From contig JALDRG010000006.1 of NCBI GenBank assembly GCA_031315995.1, positions 62,001-126,000 on the forward strand: 64,000 nucleotides of DNA, written 5' to 3'. Position numbers and translations under genes: made by a program. Shown here one piece after another: positions 8,637-16,736 of the stretch. This DNA comes from Nitrospira sp. (lineage in GTDB: Bacteria > Nitrospirota > Nitrospiria > Nitrospirales > Nitrospiraceae). Position 1 is the stretch's first letter; every line of letters begins with the position of its first letter. Below the pieces are notes generated by a model. The model made no database searches, was not told the DNA's origin, and was given only the letters and a program-made list of their open reading frames with translations.

Positions 8637-9286
8637 TGGAGCTAGGCTGACTCTCCTGCGAGGCTGCCATGACTCCTCGGGTTAGTATAGCCAACGGATG
8701 GCCGTGCAGATCTGGAATTTTTTCGCCCTCGCGCAACGTTCTGGCATAGACTCCGTCGTCACGATCAACATCCACAGGGCCCGAGACATTTGTCACGCGG
8801 ATGATCTCTGATATCGTTCTTATTTCATCGAGAGAAAGTAGGAGAAAAGCGGCACCAATGGTTTGTCTAAAGGGTAGGGCGGAAACCATGGGCGGGTCGA
8901 CACATTTCGATCCACCGGCATCTAAGCTGTTTCGGAGAGTCCGCTATTGGGATGATGGCGAGAGCACTCGAACAAATATTTCCCTCGCGCCAGTTGACCC
9001 TCGTGGTGTGCAACACCTTACGACCCGGCCTGTCCGCCATTGGTAAGGTTCCACTACACACATCTGCGGCGCGCGTCGGTTGCCCCAGGCTCCCACTTAT
9101 CAGATTGTCAGAATTTCCGGGGTCGCTTCTGAATGCGCAGGACTCGGTTGCGCGAACGCGGCGGCATCGACGAAGATCCATGACACTTGTTCTGACTAGG
9201 CCGATATAATAAAACCTGTCTGAGTAAGCCAGCAGGTACCGAGCGACTCAGATCCTGTGGGACTGCATGTCAGGAGAAGTGAAGTC
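8637..9286. other. 650-base gap before cydA; no convincing gene
   Basis: Only short frames are present. The longest on the minus strand (8587-8889, 100 codons) overlaps the end of the preceding gene and resembles nothing I know. A perfect TATAAT lies at 9205-9210, with a poor -35 candidate (ATGACA, 9180-9185, 19-base spacer). It is a plausible but weak promoter for cydAB about 75 bases upstream of its start codon. Otherwise I see no structured element. Confidence 0.4.
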
Positions 9287-10633
9287 ATGGAAAGCGCATT
9301 ACTTTACGACCGGTTACAATTTGCCGTCACTGCCAGCTTCCATTACCTCTTCCCTCAACTGACGATGGGATTGGCGCTGCTGTTGCTCTACCTACGGACC
9401 AGGGACCTCCTGAGTTCCGACGATCATTTTCATCACGTTGCGCGGTTCTGGACCGGCATCTTTGCCTTGAGCTTTGCCTTTGGCGTGGTGACGGGCATTC
9501 CGCTGGAATTTCAATTCGGCACCAACTGGGCGAAGTTTTCCAACCACACCGGAGGGGTCATCGGCCAGACGCTTGCGATGGAGGGGGTGTTCGCATTTTT
9601 TCTGGAATCTTCTTTTCTGGGCATTCTGCTCTTCGGCGAAAAGCGATTCAGTCGGCGTGTCCAATGGGTGGCCGCGTTCATGCTGTTTCTTGGTTCATGG
9701 CTGTCCGGCTATTTCATCTTGGCCACGAATGCCTGGATGCAGCATCCGGTGGCCTATCAGGTGGCCGAGGATGGGCGTCTGTTCGTGGATAGCTTAAGCG
9801 GGCTGCTGACCAATCCCTGGCTCTTCTGGCAGTTTGCGCATAACATGACGGCCGCCGTCGTGACCGGGTCCTTCGTGATGGCGGCGTTGGGGGCGTTTTA
9901 CATGTTGTCCGGCCAACATCTTCCCCATGCCAAGACCTGCCTCCGCACCGGGGTCGTGTTCGGAGCCATCGCCTCCCTATTAATGATCGCCCCCACCGGC
10001 CATGAGAGCGCGCGGCAGGTGTTTGAGTTTCAGCCGATCAAGGGTGCCGCCATGGAGGGGCTGTTTCGTTCCGAGAGGGGGGCGGATATTGTGCTGATCG
10101 GGCAGCCGAACATGGAAACGATGACGATCGATAATCCGCTCGTGGTCCCTGATGTGCTGAGCCTGGTCCTGTATTACGACCTCTATGCCAATGTGAAGGG
10201 ACTGGATGTGTTTGCTCCGCGGGAGTGGCCGGACAACATTCCGCTCCTCTATTACTCGTACCACATCATGGCCGGACTCGGGACGATACTGCTAGCCATC
10301 ATGGGATTCGCGCTCCTGTGGTTGTGGCGAGGGCGACTCTTCAGGGCGAATTGGCTGCTCTGGTTACTCTTGCTCAGTGCCCCCTTTCCCTACATCGCTA
10401 CCACAGCCGGCTGGATGACGGCCGAGCTGGGTCGTCAGCCCTGGCTTGTGTATGGCTTGCTCCACACGGCCGATGGCGTGTCCCCGTTAATCCATGCAGG
10501 GAATGCGCTGTTCACGCTCATCGGCTTTCTCGGCATATACTTATTCCTGGGATTGCTCTTTCTCTTTCTGATGGCCGAGACGATTCGACATGGACCGACA
10601 GAGGCAGCCCCGACAGGCGTCGTGCCAGGCTAA
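9287..10633 (+). CDS. cydA: Cytochrome bd ubiquinol oxidase subunit I
   Basis: Large subunit of the terminal quinol oxidase of the cytoplasmic membrane. It oxidises quinol and reduces oxygen to water with high affinity, using hemes b558, b595 and d. The 448-residue product starts MESALLYDRLQFAVTASFHY. His19 matches the heme ligand of the family, and the WQFAHN segment and GRQPW motif of the quinol site are present. About nine membrane segments can be seen. The Q-loop is short, as in the cyanide-insensitive (CioA-like) branch rather than the long E. coli type. The frame extends 10 codons further upstream, but the ATG used here has AGGAG in front and matches the family start. cydB follows after 18 bases; no cydX was found. 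Confidence 0.95.
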   Translation: MESALLYDRLQFAVTASFHYLFPQLTMGLALLLLYLRTRDLLSSDDHFHHVARFWTGIFALSFAFGVVTGIPLEFQFGTNWAKFSNHTGGVIGQTLAMEGVFAFFLESSFLGILLFGEKRFSRRVQWVAAFMLFLGSWLSGYFILATNAWMQHPVAYQVAEDGRLFVDSLSGLLTNPWLFWQFAHNMTAAVVTGSFVMAALGAFYMLSGQHLPHAKTCLRTGVVFGAIASLLMIAPTGHESARQVFEFQPIKGAAMEGLFRSERGADIVLIGQPNMETMTIDNPLVVPDVLSLVLYYDLYANVKGLDVFAPREWPDNIPLLYYSYHIMAGLGTILLAIMGFALLWLWRGRLFRANWLLWLLLLSAPFPYIATTAGWMTAELGRQPWLVYGLLHTADGVSPLIHAGNALFTLIGFLGIYLFLGLLFLFLMAETIRHGPTEAAPTGVVPG

Positions 10634-10651
10634 GCGGAGAACCATTGCGCG

Positions 10652-11701
10652 ATGGAAATCTTCTGGTATAGCGCGGTCACATTAATGCTGGCGGTGTATG
10701 TGGTGCTGGATGGCTATGATTTCGGCGTCGGCATGGTCTATCCCTTTGTGGCTCGGACGGACGAAGAACGCCGCCTGACCATGGCGGCCATCGGCCCGGT
10801 CTGGAGCGGCAATGAAGTGTGGTTGATTGCCGCGGGCGCCGTTCTCTTTCTGGCCTTTCCCAAAGCCTATGCCGCAGGGTTCAGCGGCTTCTACCTCGCG
10901 CTGATAATCGTCTTATGGCTGCTGATGGGGCGGGGCCTGGCCATTGAGCTGCGCGCGCATCTGGACCATCCGCTCTGGAGACAGTTCTGGGATACGGTAT
11001 TCGCCGCCGCGAGTGCGCTGCTGGCCATCGTGTTCGGAGCCGCGCTGGGCAACCTAATTCGTGGCGTACCGTTGAATGCGGAGGGGTACTTTTTCGTTCC
11101 ACTCTGGACCGATCTGATTCCGGGCCCCGATCCGGGTATTCTCGATTGGTTCACCCTGCTGCTGGCGCTCACCAGCGCCGTACTCATCCCGATGCACGGG
11201 GCCGGTTTTCTGGCCATGAAAACCACCGGAGAGCTGCAGATCAGAGCTCGGCGCCTGGCACGACTGGGTGCCTATGCCGCAGTCCCACTGGTGGCGGTGG
11301 TGGTACTGGCCCTCTCCATGGTGCAACCTTCCTATCGGGTCAATTACGACGCCCATCCGATCGGGTATGGTTTCCCCTTGATGGGCCTAGCGAGCCTGGT
11401 CGCCCTGCTTGTGTTGAGAGCGAGAGACCGGGATGTGGCCGCGTTCGGTGCATCGAGCCTGTTCCTGCTGGGCCTGCTCGGAGGCACCGCGTGGGGATCC
11501 TATCCCAACATTCTCATCGCGACCGGTGATCCGGCCCACAGCCTGACGGTGACCAATGCCTCGGCGGGGGCCTACGGCCTGGAGGCGGCCTGGTGGTGGT
11601 TTACGATCGGCATCACCATCGTGATCACCTATCAAGTCATCATCAACCGCCTCTTCTGGGGTCCCGTCAAGCCCGGATCCGACGATTCTTCCGCCTACTA
11701 A
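10652..11701 (+). CDS. cydB: Cytochrome bd ubiquinol oxidase subunit II
   Basis: 349-residue polytopic partner of CydA. The N-terminus (MEIFWYSAVTLMLAVYVVLD, then GYDFGVGMVYPF) and the GNEVWLIAAGAVLFLAFPKA segment are diagnostic of CydB. Length and about eight membrane helices are normal for the short form. It lies 18 bases downstream of cydA on the same strand, so the two form one operon. An AGCGGAGAA lies about 8 bases before the ATG. No cydCD cysteine exporter genes needed for assembly appear in this window, so they must be elsewhere. The bases after the stop contain no small CydX-like frame. Confidence 0.95.
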   Translation: MEIFWYSAVTLMLAVYVVLDGYDFGVGMVYPFVARTDEERRLTMAAIGPVWSGNEVWLIAAGAVLFLAFPKAYAAGFSGFYLALIIVLWLLMGRGLAIELRAHLDHPLWRQFWDTVFAAASALLAIVFGAALGNLIRGVPLNAEGYFFVPLWTDLIPGPDPGILDWFTLLLALTSAVLIPMHGAGFLAMKTTGELQIRARRLARLGAYAAVPLVAVVVLALSMVQPSYRVNYDAHPIGYGFPLMGLASLVALLVLRARDRDVAAFGASSLFLLGLLGGTAWGSYPNILIATGDPAHSLTVTNASAGAYGLEAAWWWFTIGITIVITYQVIINRLFWGPVKPGSDDSSAY

Positions 11702-11769
11702 GCAGCCCGTAAGATTATCTTCGCTCGGCCGACGACACGGCAGACCCACTCCCTGCTAATCCAAGGAGA

Positions 11770-12075
11770 ATGACCACGAAAGCGATCGCCGTGATTCCGG
11801 GTAGGCCGAACAGTCTCCACCTTGCGACCTCGCCGAAACCGTCGGTGCACGATATTCCGAACGAACCCGGCGTGCTGGTGCAGGTGCTGCGCGTGGGAGT
11901 CGATGGAACCGATAAGGAGATCAATGCAGCGGAATATGGTGCCGCTCCCCCCGGTGAGGAATTCTTTGTGATCGGTCATGAATGCCTTGGGAGCGTAATG
12001 GAGGTCGGCCGTCATGTGAGTGAGCTGATTCCCGGCGACTATGTCTTCCCGACCTTACGGCGGCCGGGCTCAAGC
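11770..12075 (+). pseudogene. N-terminal fragment of a zinc glucose dehydrogenase
   Basis: The ATG after AAGGAGA opens MTTKAIAVIPGRPNSLHLAT, then RVGVDGTDKEINAAEYGAAP, FFVIGHECLGSVMEVG and PGDYVFPTLRRPGSS. This is the start of medium-chain (MDR) glucose 1-dehydrogenases, in which the GHE motif supplies a zinc ligand. After about 100 residues the similarity stops at a junction near 12075, and the frame runs into unrelated sequence, ending at 12156. The NAD(P)-binding half is missing, so the enzyme cannot work. It is another sugar-oxidising gene lost in this region. Confidence 0.75.
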
Positions 12076-12321
12076 GCGTGGCCATCTTGTGGGAACGAGG
12101 AATCCGTCCAAGATGCTCGAAATCGAAGAGTCAGATCGGAAGCACGGAGACTATGAGTTTTCCGTAGAGGTTCGGCACTATTCGATCCGCAAGTACCCCG
12201 TCAGCCAGGTCATGGTGCCGAGTTATAACCAGGAGGCTTTGCGGTCCTGTCGAATCTGTACCAGATGATCGTGAAGGATCTCACAAAATATCCGACGCCG
12301 GCAATGACGATTGCCAAATAG
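12067..12321 (+). pseudogene. Unidentified gene remnant, two or three frames
   Basis: Protein-like sequence continues across frames. LKRVAILWERGIRP is in one frame, KMLEIEESDRKHGDYEFSVE and VRHYSIRKYPVSQVMVPSYN in the next, and AVLSNLYQMIVKDLTKYPTP then AMTIAK and a TAG in a third. The composition looks like real coding sequence. I do not recognise the family. The shift near 12240 is a single base. It is probably the C-terminal end of a gene whose front was lost in the deletion that also truncated the glucose dehydrogenase. Confidence 0.4.
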
Positions 12322-12444
12322 GCAGGAGGCCGAAACGGGCCTGCAGGGTCTCGCGCCGTGGAATGGTTCCACTAGGGCCGTACCGGGCGTTTGTGCTGAA
12401 CATTCTGTCACATGGATCCGGTCAGGACAAAATGGAGATCTCAG

Positions 12445-12960
12445 ATGAAACAAATAGCCCAGTGGTTGATCCTGCTCCTGTTGGGAGTACTCGTCTCGCC
12501 CACCATTGGCAATGCTGGTGTGGGCATGCTTGCGCCGGAGATCACGAATCAGACCTGGTTGAATAGTGAACGACTGCATCTCGCGGATCTCAAGGGTAAG
12601 GTCGTCCTGGTGGAGTTTTGGACGTTCGGATGCCACAACTGCCGGAACGTCGAGCCCTACGTGAAACAGTGGCACCTGGTCTATGGTGATCAGGGCTTCG
12701 TGGTCATCGGTGTCCACTCACCGGAGTTTTCTCATGAGCGTGACGTCGAGAACGTGAAGCGGTATATCAACGAGCACGACATCCGGTTTGCCGTTCCGAT
12801 CGATAACGATTTTTCGACCTGGAATCGCTATGGCAACCGCTACTGGCCGGCTATGTATGTGATCGATAAACGGGGAGTCATCCGCCACATTCGAGTCGGG
12901 GAAGGTGGTTATCAAGAGACCGAACGGCTCATTCAATTACTGCTGGCAGAAAAGGGCTGA
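12445..12960 (+). CDS. Periplasmic thioredoxin-like (redoxin) protein
   Basis: 171 residues from the ATG preceded by TGGAGAT. A signal peptide or anchor covers residues 1-25. Next come the thioredoxin-fold elements LADLKGKVVLVEFWTFGCHN with the active-site Cys63-His-Asn-Cys66, then VVIGVHSPEFSHERDVENVK and the cis-Pro region YWPAMYVIDKRGVIRHIRVG. This is the TlpA/redoxin type also found as the C-terminal domain of DipZ-like proteins, and it reduces disulfides or resists peroxide in the periplasm. The stop lies 4 bases before the start of the molybdoenzyme gene, so the pair is probably one operon. Its partner reductase (DsbD or CcdA) is not in the window. Confidence 0.88.
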   Translation: MKQIAQWLILLLLGVLVSPTIGNAGVGMLAPEITNQTWLNSERLHLADLKGKVVLVEFWTFGCHNCRNVEPYVKQWHLVYGDQGFVVIGVHSPEFSHERDVENVKRYINEHDIRFAVPIDNDFSTWNRYGNRYWPAMYVIDKRGVIRHIRVGEGGYQETERLIQLLLAEKG

Positions 12961-12964
12961 CTCT

Positions 12965-13966
12965 ATGTTGCGACGTTCCCGGCGATATCTCCTGGTTTTT
13001 GTTGGTGCGACAATGCTCATGCTGGCGGCGCGTCCGGTTTCGGCATGGGCCGGCCTCCTAGCCCAGTTGTTTGGTCAGACGGAGGCCAAGCCGACCACAC
13101 CCATCACACCCAATGAAGAATTTTATCTCACCTCCTATCGCAGCCCGCCGAGCATTCGCGTAAACGACTGGTCACTCTCGATTAAGGGCCTTGTCGAACG
13201 ACCTCTGACGGTAACCTACGAGCAATTGCTGGCCATGCCGAAGGTTTCACAGATCGTTACGTTGGAGTGTGTCGGCAACACCGTCGCCGGAGAGTTCATG
13301 AGCACGGCGGAATGGGGCGGCATCTCCCTGCGAACGCTCCTTCAGGAAGCCGGGGCAGATGCCACAGCCTACGACGTGATTTTTCGTGCCGCCGACGGTT
13401 TCTCGGACAGCATACGTTTTGATCGGGCCATGGCAGGAGACGTGATAATCGCGCACAGGATGAACGGAGTCCCGCTCCCGCTGGGCCACGGGTTCCCGGC
13501 ACGCGTCATCGTGCCTGGTTGTTATGGCATGAAGAGCGTGCAGTGGCTCACAGAAATCGAGGTCGTTGAGCAGGACTACAAGGGCTACTATGCGCGAAAG
13601 GGTTGGACTGACGAGGCCATCGTCAAGACCACGTCGCGTATCGATGTGCCGAGCTATGGGACTACCCTGCGAGGTCTGCGTCACAAGATTGAGGGGCTGG
13701 CCTTTGCCGGCACGCGCGGGATCAGTCTGGTCGAGATCAGCACCGATGGCGGCGAACATTGGGTGGCGGCGACATTGGCCCCGCCGCTGTCCCCGGCTGC
13801 ATGGCGCTTCTGGAGCTATGACTGGCAGGTATCGGCGCCGGGGCGCCATCAATTGATAGTCCGGGCGACAGACGGAAGTGGGCGGCTCCAAACCTCAATC
13901 GAACAAGATCCCGCCCCTGACGGTGCCACCGGGCTTCATGAGCTGAGTGTCGCTCTGGAGATTTGA
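12965..13966 (+). CDS. Exported sulfite-oxidase-family molybdoenzyme
   Basis: 333 residues from the ATG after AAAGGGCTGACTCT. Earlier in-frame codons overlap the upstream gene and are disregarded. The N-terminus has a Tat-like signal (RRSRRYLLVFVGATMLML). The oxidoreductase molybdopterin-binding domain follows, with the Mo-ligand Cys102 in VTLECVGNTVAG and with HGFPARVIVPGCYGMKSVQW. The C-terminal Mo-cofactor dimerisation domain contains RGISLVEISTDGGEHWVAAT and WRFWSYDW. It belongs to the sulfite oxidase (SorA-like) group, which oxidises sulfite in the periplasm, rather than to the shorter MsrP/YedY. No cytochrome electron acceptor lies beside it; a thioredoxin-like protein is the only partner. 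Confidence 0.9.
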   Translation: MLRRSRRYLLVFVGATMLMLAARPVSAWAGLLAQLFGQTEAKPTTPITPNEEFYLTSYRSPPSIRVNDWSLSIKGLVERPLTVTYEQLLAMPKVSQIVTLECVGNTVAGEFMSTAEWGGISLRTLLQEAGADATAYDVIFRAADGFSDSIRFDRAMAGDVIIAHRMNGVPLPLGHGFPARVIVPGCYGMKSVQWLTEIEVVEQDYKGYYARKGWTDEAIVKTTSRIDVPSYGTTLRGLRHKIEGLAFAGTRGISLVEISTDGGEHWVAATLAPPLSPAAWRFWSYDWQVSAPGRHQLIVRATDGSGRLQTSIEQDPAPDGATGLHELSVALEI

Positions 13967-14209
13967 ACAGCTTTCCCGCGCGCCATGTTTTCCTGCAGGT
14001 GCGATTCCGCCACCCTTCCTGGCACAAGGTCATTAATGAGTTATGTGGTCGCTCCTTAGGTAGTCGCCTTGGCCTACCAAAGTTTTTCTCTGCGCCCATC
14101 TTCCGAGGAATAGTCCGCCTAGTTCTCTCCGCATAACATCGCCCCTGTCGAACGAGAGTCCCGCGGCCTCGCTGACGTGGGTGCTACCATTGAATTTTGG
14201 AGGAGCAGG

Positions 14210-14545
14210 ATGGCAGAGAGCAATCATTCCAAGCAGCAAGGTCAGAAGGTGGTGGCGGTGAATGTTCGTCTTGCGCCGGCCGGCCAAACCGATCAGCCGG
14301 TTCTCGTGAACTACACCCATGTTGGTCTCGCTCAAGGGTTGGCATATATCGATTTTGGATTCCTGGAACCGGCCTTGCTGAGCGCGGTCGCTCAGCGCGC
14401 CCAACAAGGTCAGGTGTTACCACAGCAGCTTGAGGGGGCACGAGCTGCACGTGTGGCCTTGTCTCTCGATGGGCTGCTTCGTCTGCAACAACAACTCCAG
14501 CAGGCGCTCGTGAGCCTCCAACCTCAAAAGTCGAAACTGTCATAA
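14210..14545 (+). CDS. Small DUF3467-like protein leading the secretion operon
   Basis: 111 residues from the ATG that follows TTGGAGGAGCAGG. The sequence VLVNYTHVGLAQGLAYIDFG, then FLEPALLSAVA and GARAARVALSLDGLLRLQQQ, resembles in order and spacing the DUF3467 family (short proteins with NYxxVxxSxxxxxLxFG followed by a helix at the end). This is recalled similarity, not proven. The C-terminus is Gln-rich and probably helical. There is no signal peptide or membrane segment, so it is cytoplasmic. The gene is 22 bases upstream of the type I ABC transporter, so it is likely co-transcribed. An accessory role in secretion is inferred from position only. Confidence 0.6.
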   Translation: MAESNHSKQQGQKVVAVNVRLAPAGQTDQPVLVNYTHVGLAQGLAYIDFGFLEPALLSAVAQRAQQGQVLPQQLEGARAARVALSLDGLLRLQQQLQQALVSLQPQKSKLS

Positions 14546-14567
14546 ACGGTTCATTCGGTCATCCACT

Positions 14568-16736
14568 ATGAATGGATCAATATCTCATTCCGAGTCTTGT
14601 GCCACGCCGTCATCTGTGACGGATACCGGGTTGTTATGTCTGTTGATAGTGGCGCGGTTTCACGATCTGTCGGTTGATGGGGGCCAGATCCAGCATCAGT
14701 TCGGTCAGTCTGGCCGGGCGCTGAACACGCATGAGTTGCTGCGTGCGGCCAGACATGTCGGCCTCAAATGCGGACTCATGACATCCGCATGGGACGAGCT
14801 TTCGGCGATACCGTTACCCGCGATCGCCCACCGTACCGACGGCCGGTATGTCGTGCTGGCCAAGGTGCAGCCCGACAAGGTGCTTATTCAGGATCCGTTG
14901 GAGTCGCGTCCGCAGATTCTATCCAAGGAGGAATTCGTCGGAGGCTGGAGTGGCGGACTGCTGCTCTGCACGAAACGTTCCGGCCTGCGCGCCCAGGATC
15001 TCACCTTTGACATCAGGTGGTTTATTCCCGCCGTGCTCAAATACCGGAGGCTGCTGGGTGAGGTGTTGCTCGCCTCGTTTTTCCTCCAGCTATTCGCACT
15101 GCTCACGCCACTCTTTACGCAAATCGTCATCGATAAGGTCCTTGTGCACAAGGGGTTTACCACATTGCACGTGATGGCCGTCGGCATGCTGGCGCTGGCA
15201 TTGTTCGACGCATTGCTCGGTGGGTTGCGCACCTATCTGTTTGCCCATACGACCAATCGGATCGATGTGGGACTGGGTGCGCAACTGTTCCGGCACCTCT
15301 TGGCCCTTCCCCTCGCCTATTTCGAGGCCCGCCGAGTCGGCGATACGGTCGCGCGAGTGCGCGAGCTCGAGCAAATCCGCCAATTTGTCACCAGTAATTC
15401 CGTGATGGTAGTGCTGGATGTGTTGTTCATCGTGGTGTTTCTGGGCGTCATGTGGATCTACAGCCCAATGTTGACGCTGGTGGTGCTGGCATCGCTGCCG
15501 CTGTACGCCGTGCTGTCGGTGATCATAACGCCCACCATCCGCGCTCGGCTCAATGAGAAGTTCAACCGAGGTGCGGAGAATCAGTCCTTTCTCGTCGAAG
15601 CCGTGACCGGTATTCAAACGGTGAAAGCGCTCGCCGTGGAGCCGCCGCTACAACGCCGTTGGGATGAACAATTGGCCGGCTATGTCCGAGCGAGTTTTCG
15701 CGCCACCAGCCTCATCACGGTGGCCGGACAAGTAGCCACTTTTATCCAGAAAACCACGACGATTGCCGTCATGTGGGTCGGCGCATATCAGGTCATCGAT
15801 GGGGCTCTGAGTATCGGAGAATTGATCGCCTTCAATATGCTCGCGGGGCAGGTGACTGGCCCCTTGTTGCGCATGGTGAATCTCTGGCAGGAGTTTCAGC
15901 AGGTGGGTATTTCAATTCAACGTTTAGGCGACGTGTTAAACACCAGACCCGAGCCCTCATACAATCCGAACCGCACAACATTACCGCAGATCGCCGGGCA
16001 GATTATCTTCAACGACGTCACCTTTCGCTATCGTCCGGATGGCCCGCCGGTTCTCCAGGAGGTTTCCTTCGCGCTTCAGGCGGGCCAGGTGATTGGGATG
16101 GTGGGGCGCTCTGGGTCCGGCAAAAGCACCATCGCGAAGCTGATGCAACGGCTGTATGTGCCGGAACGGGGCCGTGTGTTGGTCGATGGGGTGGATCTTG
16201 CGCAGGTCGATCCGGCTTGGTTGCGTCGACAAGTCGGGGTGGTGCTGCAAGAAAACTTTCTCTTCAACCGCTCCGTGCGGGACAACATTGCCTTGACCGA
16301 TCCAGGAATCTCAATGGATCGTGTGATGCACGCGGCCAAACTGGCGGGCGCCCATGAGTTCATCCTCGAATTGCCGGAAGGGTACGACACGATGGTCGGA
16401 GAGCACGGCTGTTCCCTGTCCGGTGGTCAACGGCAGCGTATTGCGATTGCCCGTGCGTTGATCGCCAATCCCAGGATTCTCATCTTTGACGAAGCCACCA
16501 GTGCCTTGGATTACGAATCCGAAGCGATTATTCAGCAGAACATGGAGCAGATCTGCAAGGGACGCACGGTCATTGTGATCGCACACCGCTTAAGCACAGT
16601 GCGTCCGTCAAACCGGATCTATGTGCTTGAGAAGGGGCGGATCGTCGAGGACGGGACGCATGACGACCTGCTCAAGCGCAATGGACTCTATGCACGACTT
16701 CATCGACATCAGGAAGGACGATCTGTCGCCGCATAA
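14568..16736 (+). CDS. Type I secretion ABC transporter, HlyB type
   Basis: Inner-membrane engine of a type I secretion system. It recognises the C-terminal signal of RTX proteins and drives them through a channel with the HlyD adaptor and a TolC-like pore. The 722-residue product has three parts. Residues about 18-140 are a C39-peptidase-like domain without the catalytic Cys (TGLLCLLIVARFHDLSVDGG), hence a binding rather than cleaving domain. Residues about 150-450 hold six membrane helices. The ATPase has Walker A GRSGSGKST near 515, signature LSGGQRQRIAIARAL near 617 and Walker B LIFDEATSALD. Its stop overlaps the adaptor start. The RTX gene immediately downstream is its likely substrate. 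Confidence 0.95.
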   Translation: MNGSISHSESCATPSSVTDTGLLCLLIVARFHDLSVDGGQIQHQFGQSGRALNTHELLRAARHVGLKCGLMTSAWDELSAIPLPAIAHRTDGRYVVLAKVQPDKVLIQDPLESRPQILSKEEFVGGWSGGLLLCTKRSGLRAQDLTFDIRWFIPAVLKYRRLLGEVLLASFFLQLFALLTPLFTQIVIDKVLVHKGFTTLHVMAVGMLALALFDALLGGLRTYLFAHTTNRIDVGLGAQLFRHLLALPLAYFEARRVGDTVARVRELEQIRQFVTSNSVMVVLDVLFIVVFLGVMWIYSPMLTLVVLASLPLYAVLSVIITPTIRARLNEKFNRGAENQSFLVEAVTGIQTVKALAVEPPLQRRWDEQLAGYVRASFRATSLITVAGQVATFIQKTTTIAVMWVGAYQVIDGALSIGELIAFNMLAGQVTGPLLRMVNLWQEFQQVGISIQRLGDVLNTRPEPSYNPNRTTLPQIAGQIIFNDVTFRYRPDGPPVLQEVSFALQAGQVIGMVGRSGSGKSTIAKLMQRLYVPERGRVLVDGVDLAQVDPAWLRRQVGVVLQENFLFNRSVRDNIALTDPGISMDRVMHAAKLAGAHEFILELPEGYDTMVGEHGCSLSGGQRQRIAIARALIANPRILIFDEATSALDYESEAIIQQNMEQICKGRTVIVIAHRLSTVRPSNRIYVLEKGRIVEDGTHDDLLKRNGLYARLHRHQEGRSVAA

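Noticed and set aside
8587..8889. 100-codon minus-strand frame with plausible composition
   Set aside because: Overlaps the 3' end of the TVP38-type gene, has no ribosome site and no family resemblance.
11715..11924. Minus-strand frame with a hydrophobic segment, possible CydX-like peptide
   Set aside because: It is antisense to cydB's neighbour, the glucose dehydrogenase fragment, and CydX should be on the plus strand after cydB.
12133..12142. AGATCGGAAG, identical to the first 10 bases of a common sequencing adapter
   Set aside because: The next bases do not continue the adapter and the stretch sits inside protein-like sequence, so chance is the simpler reading.
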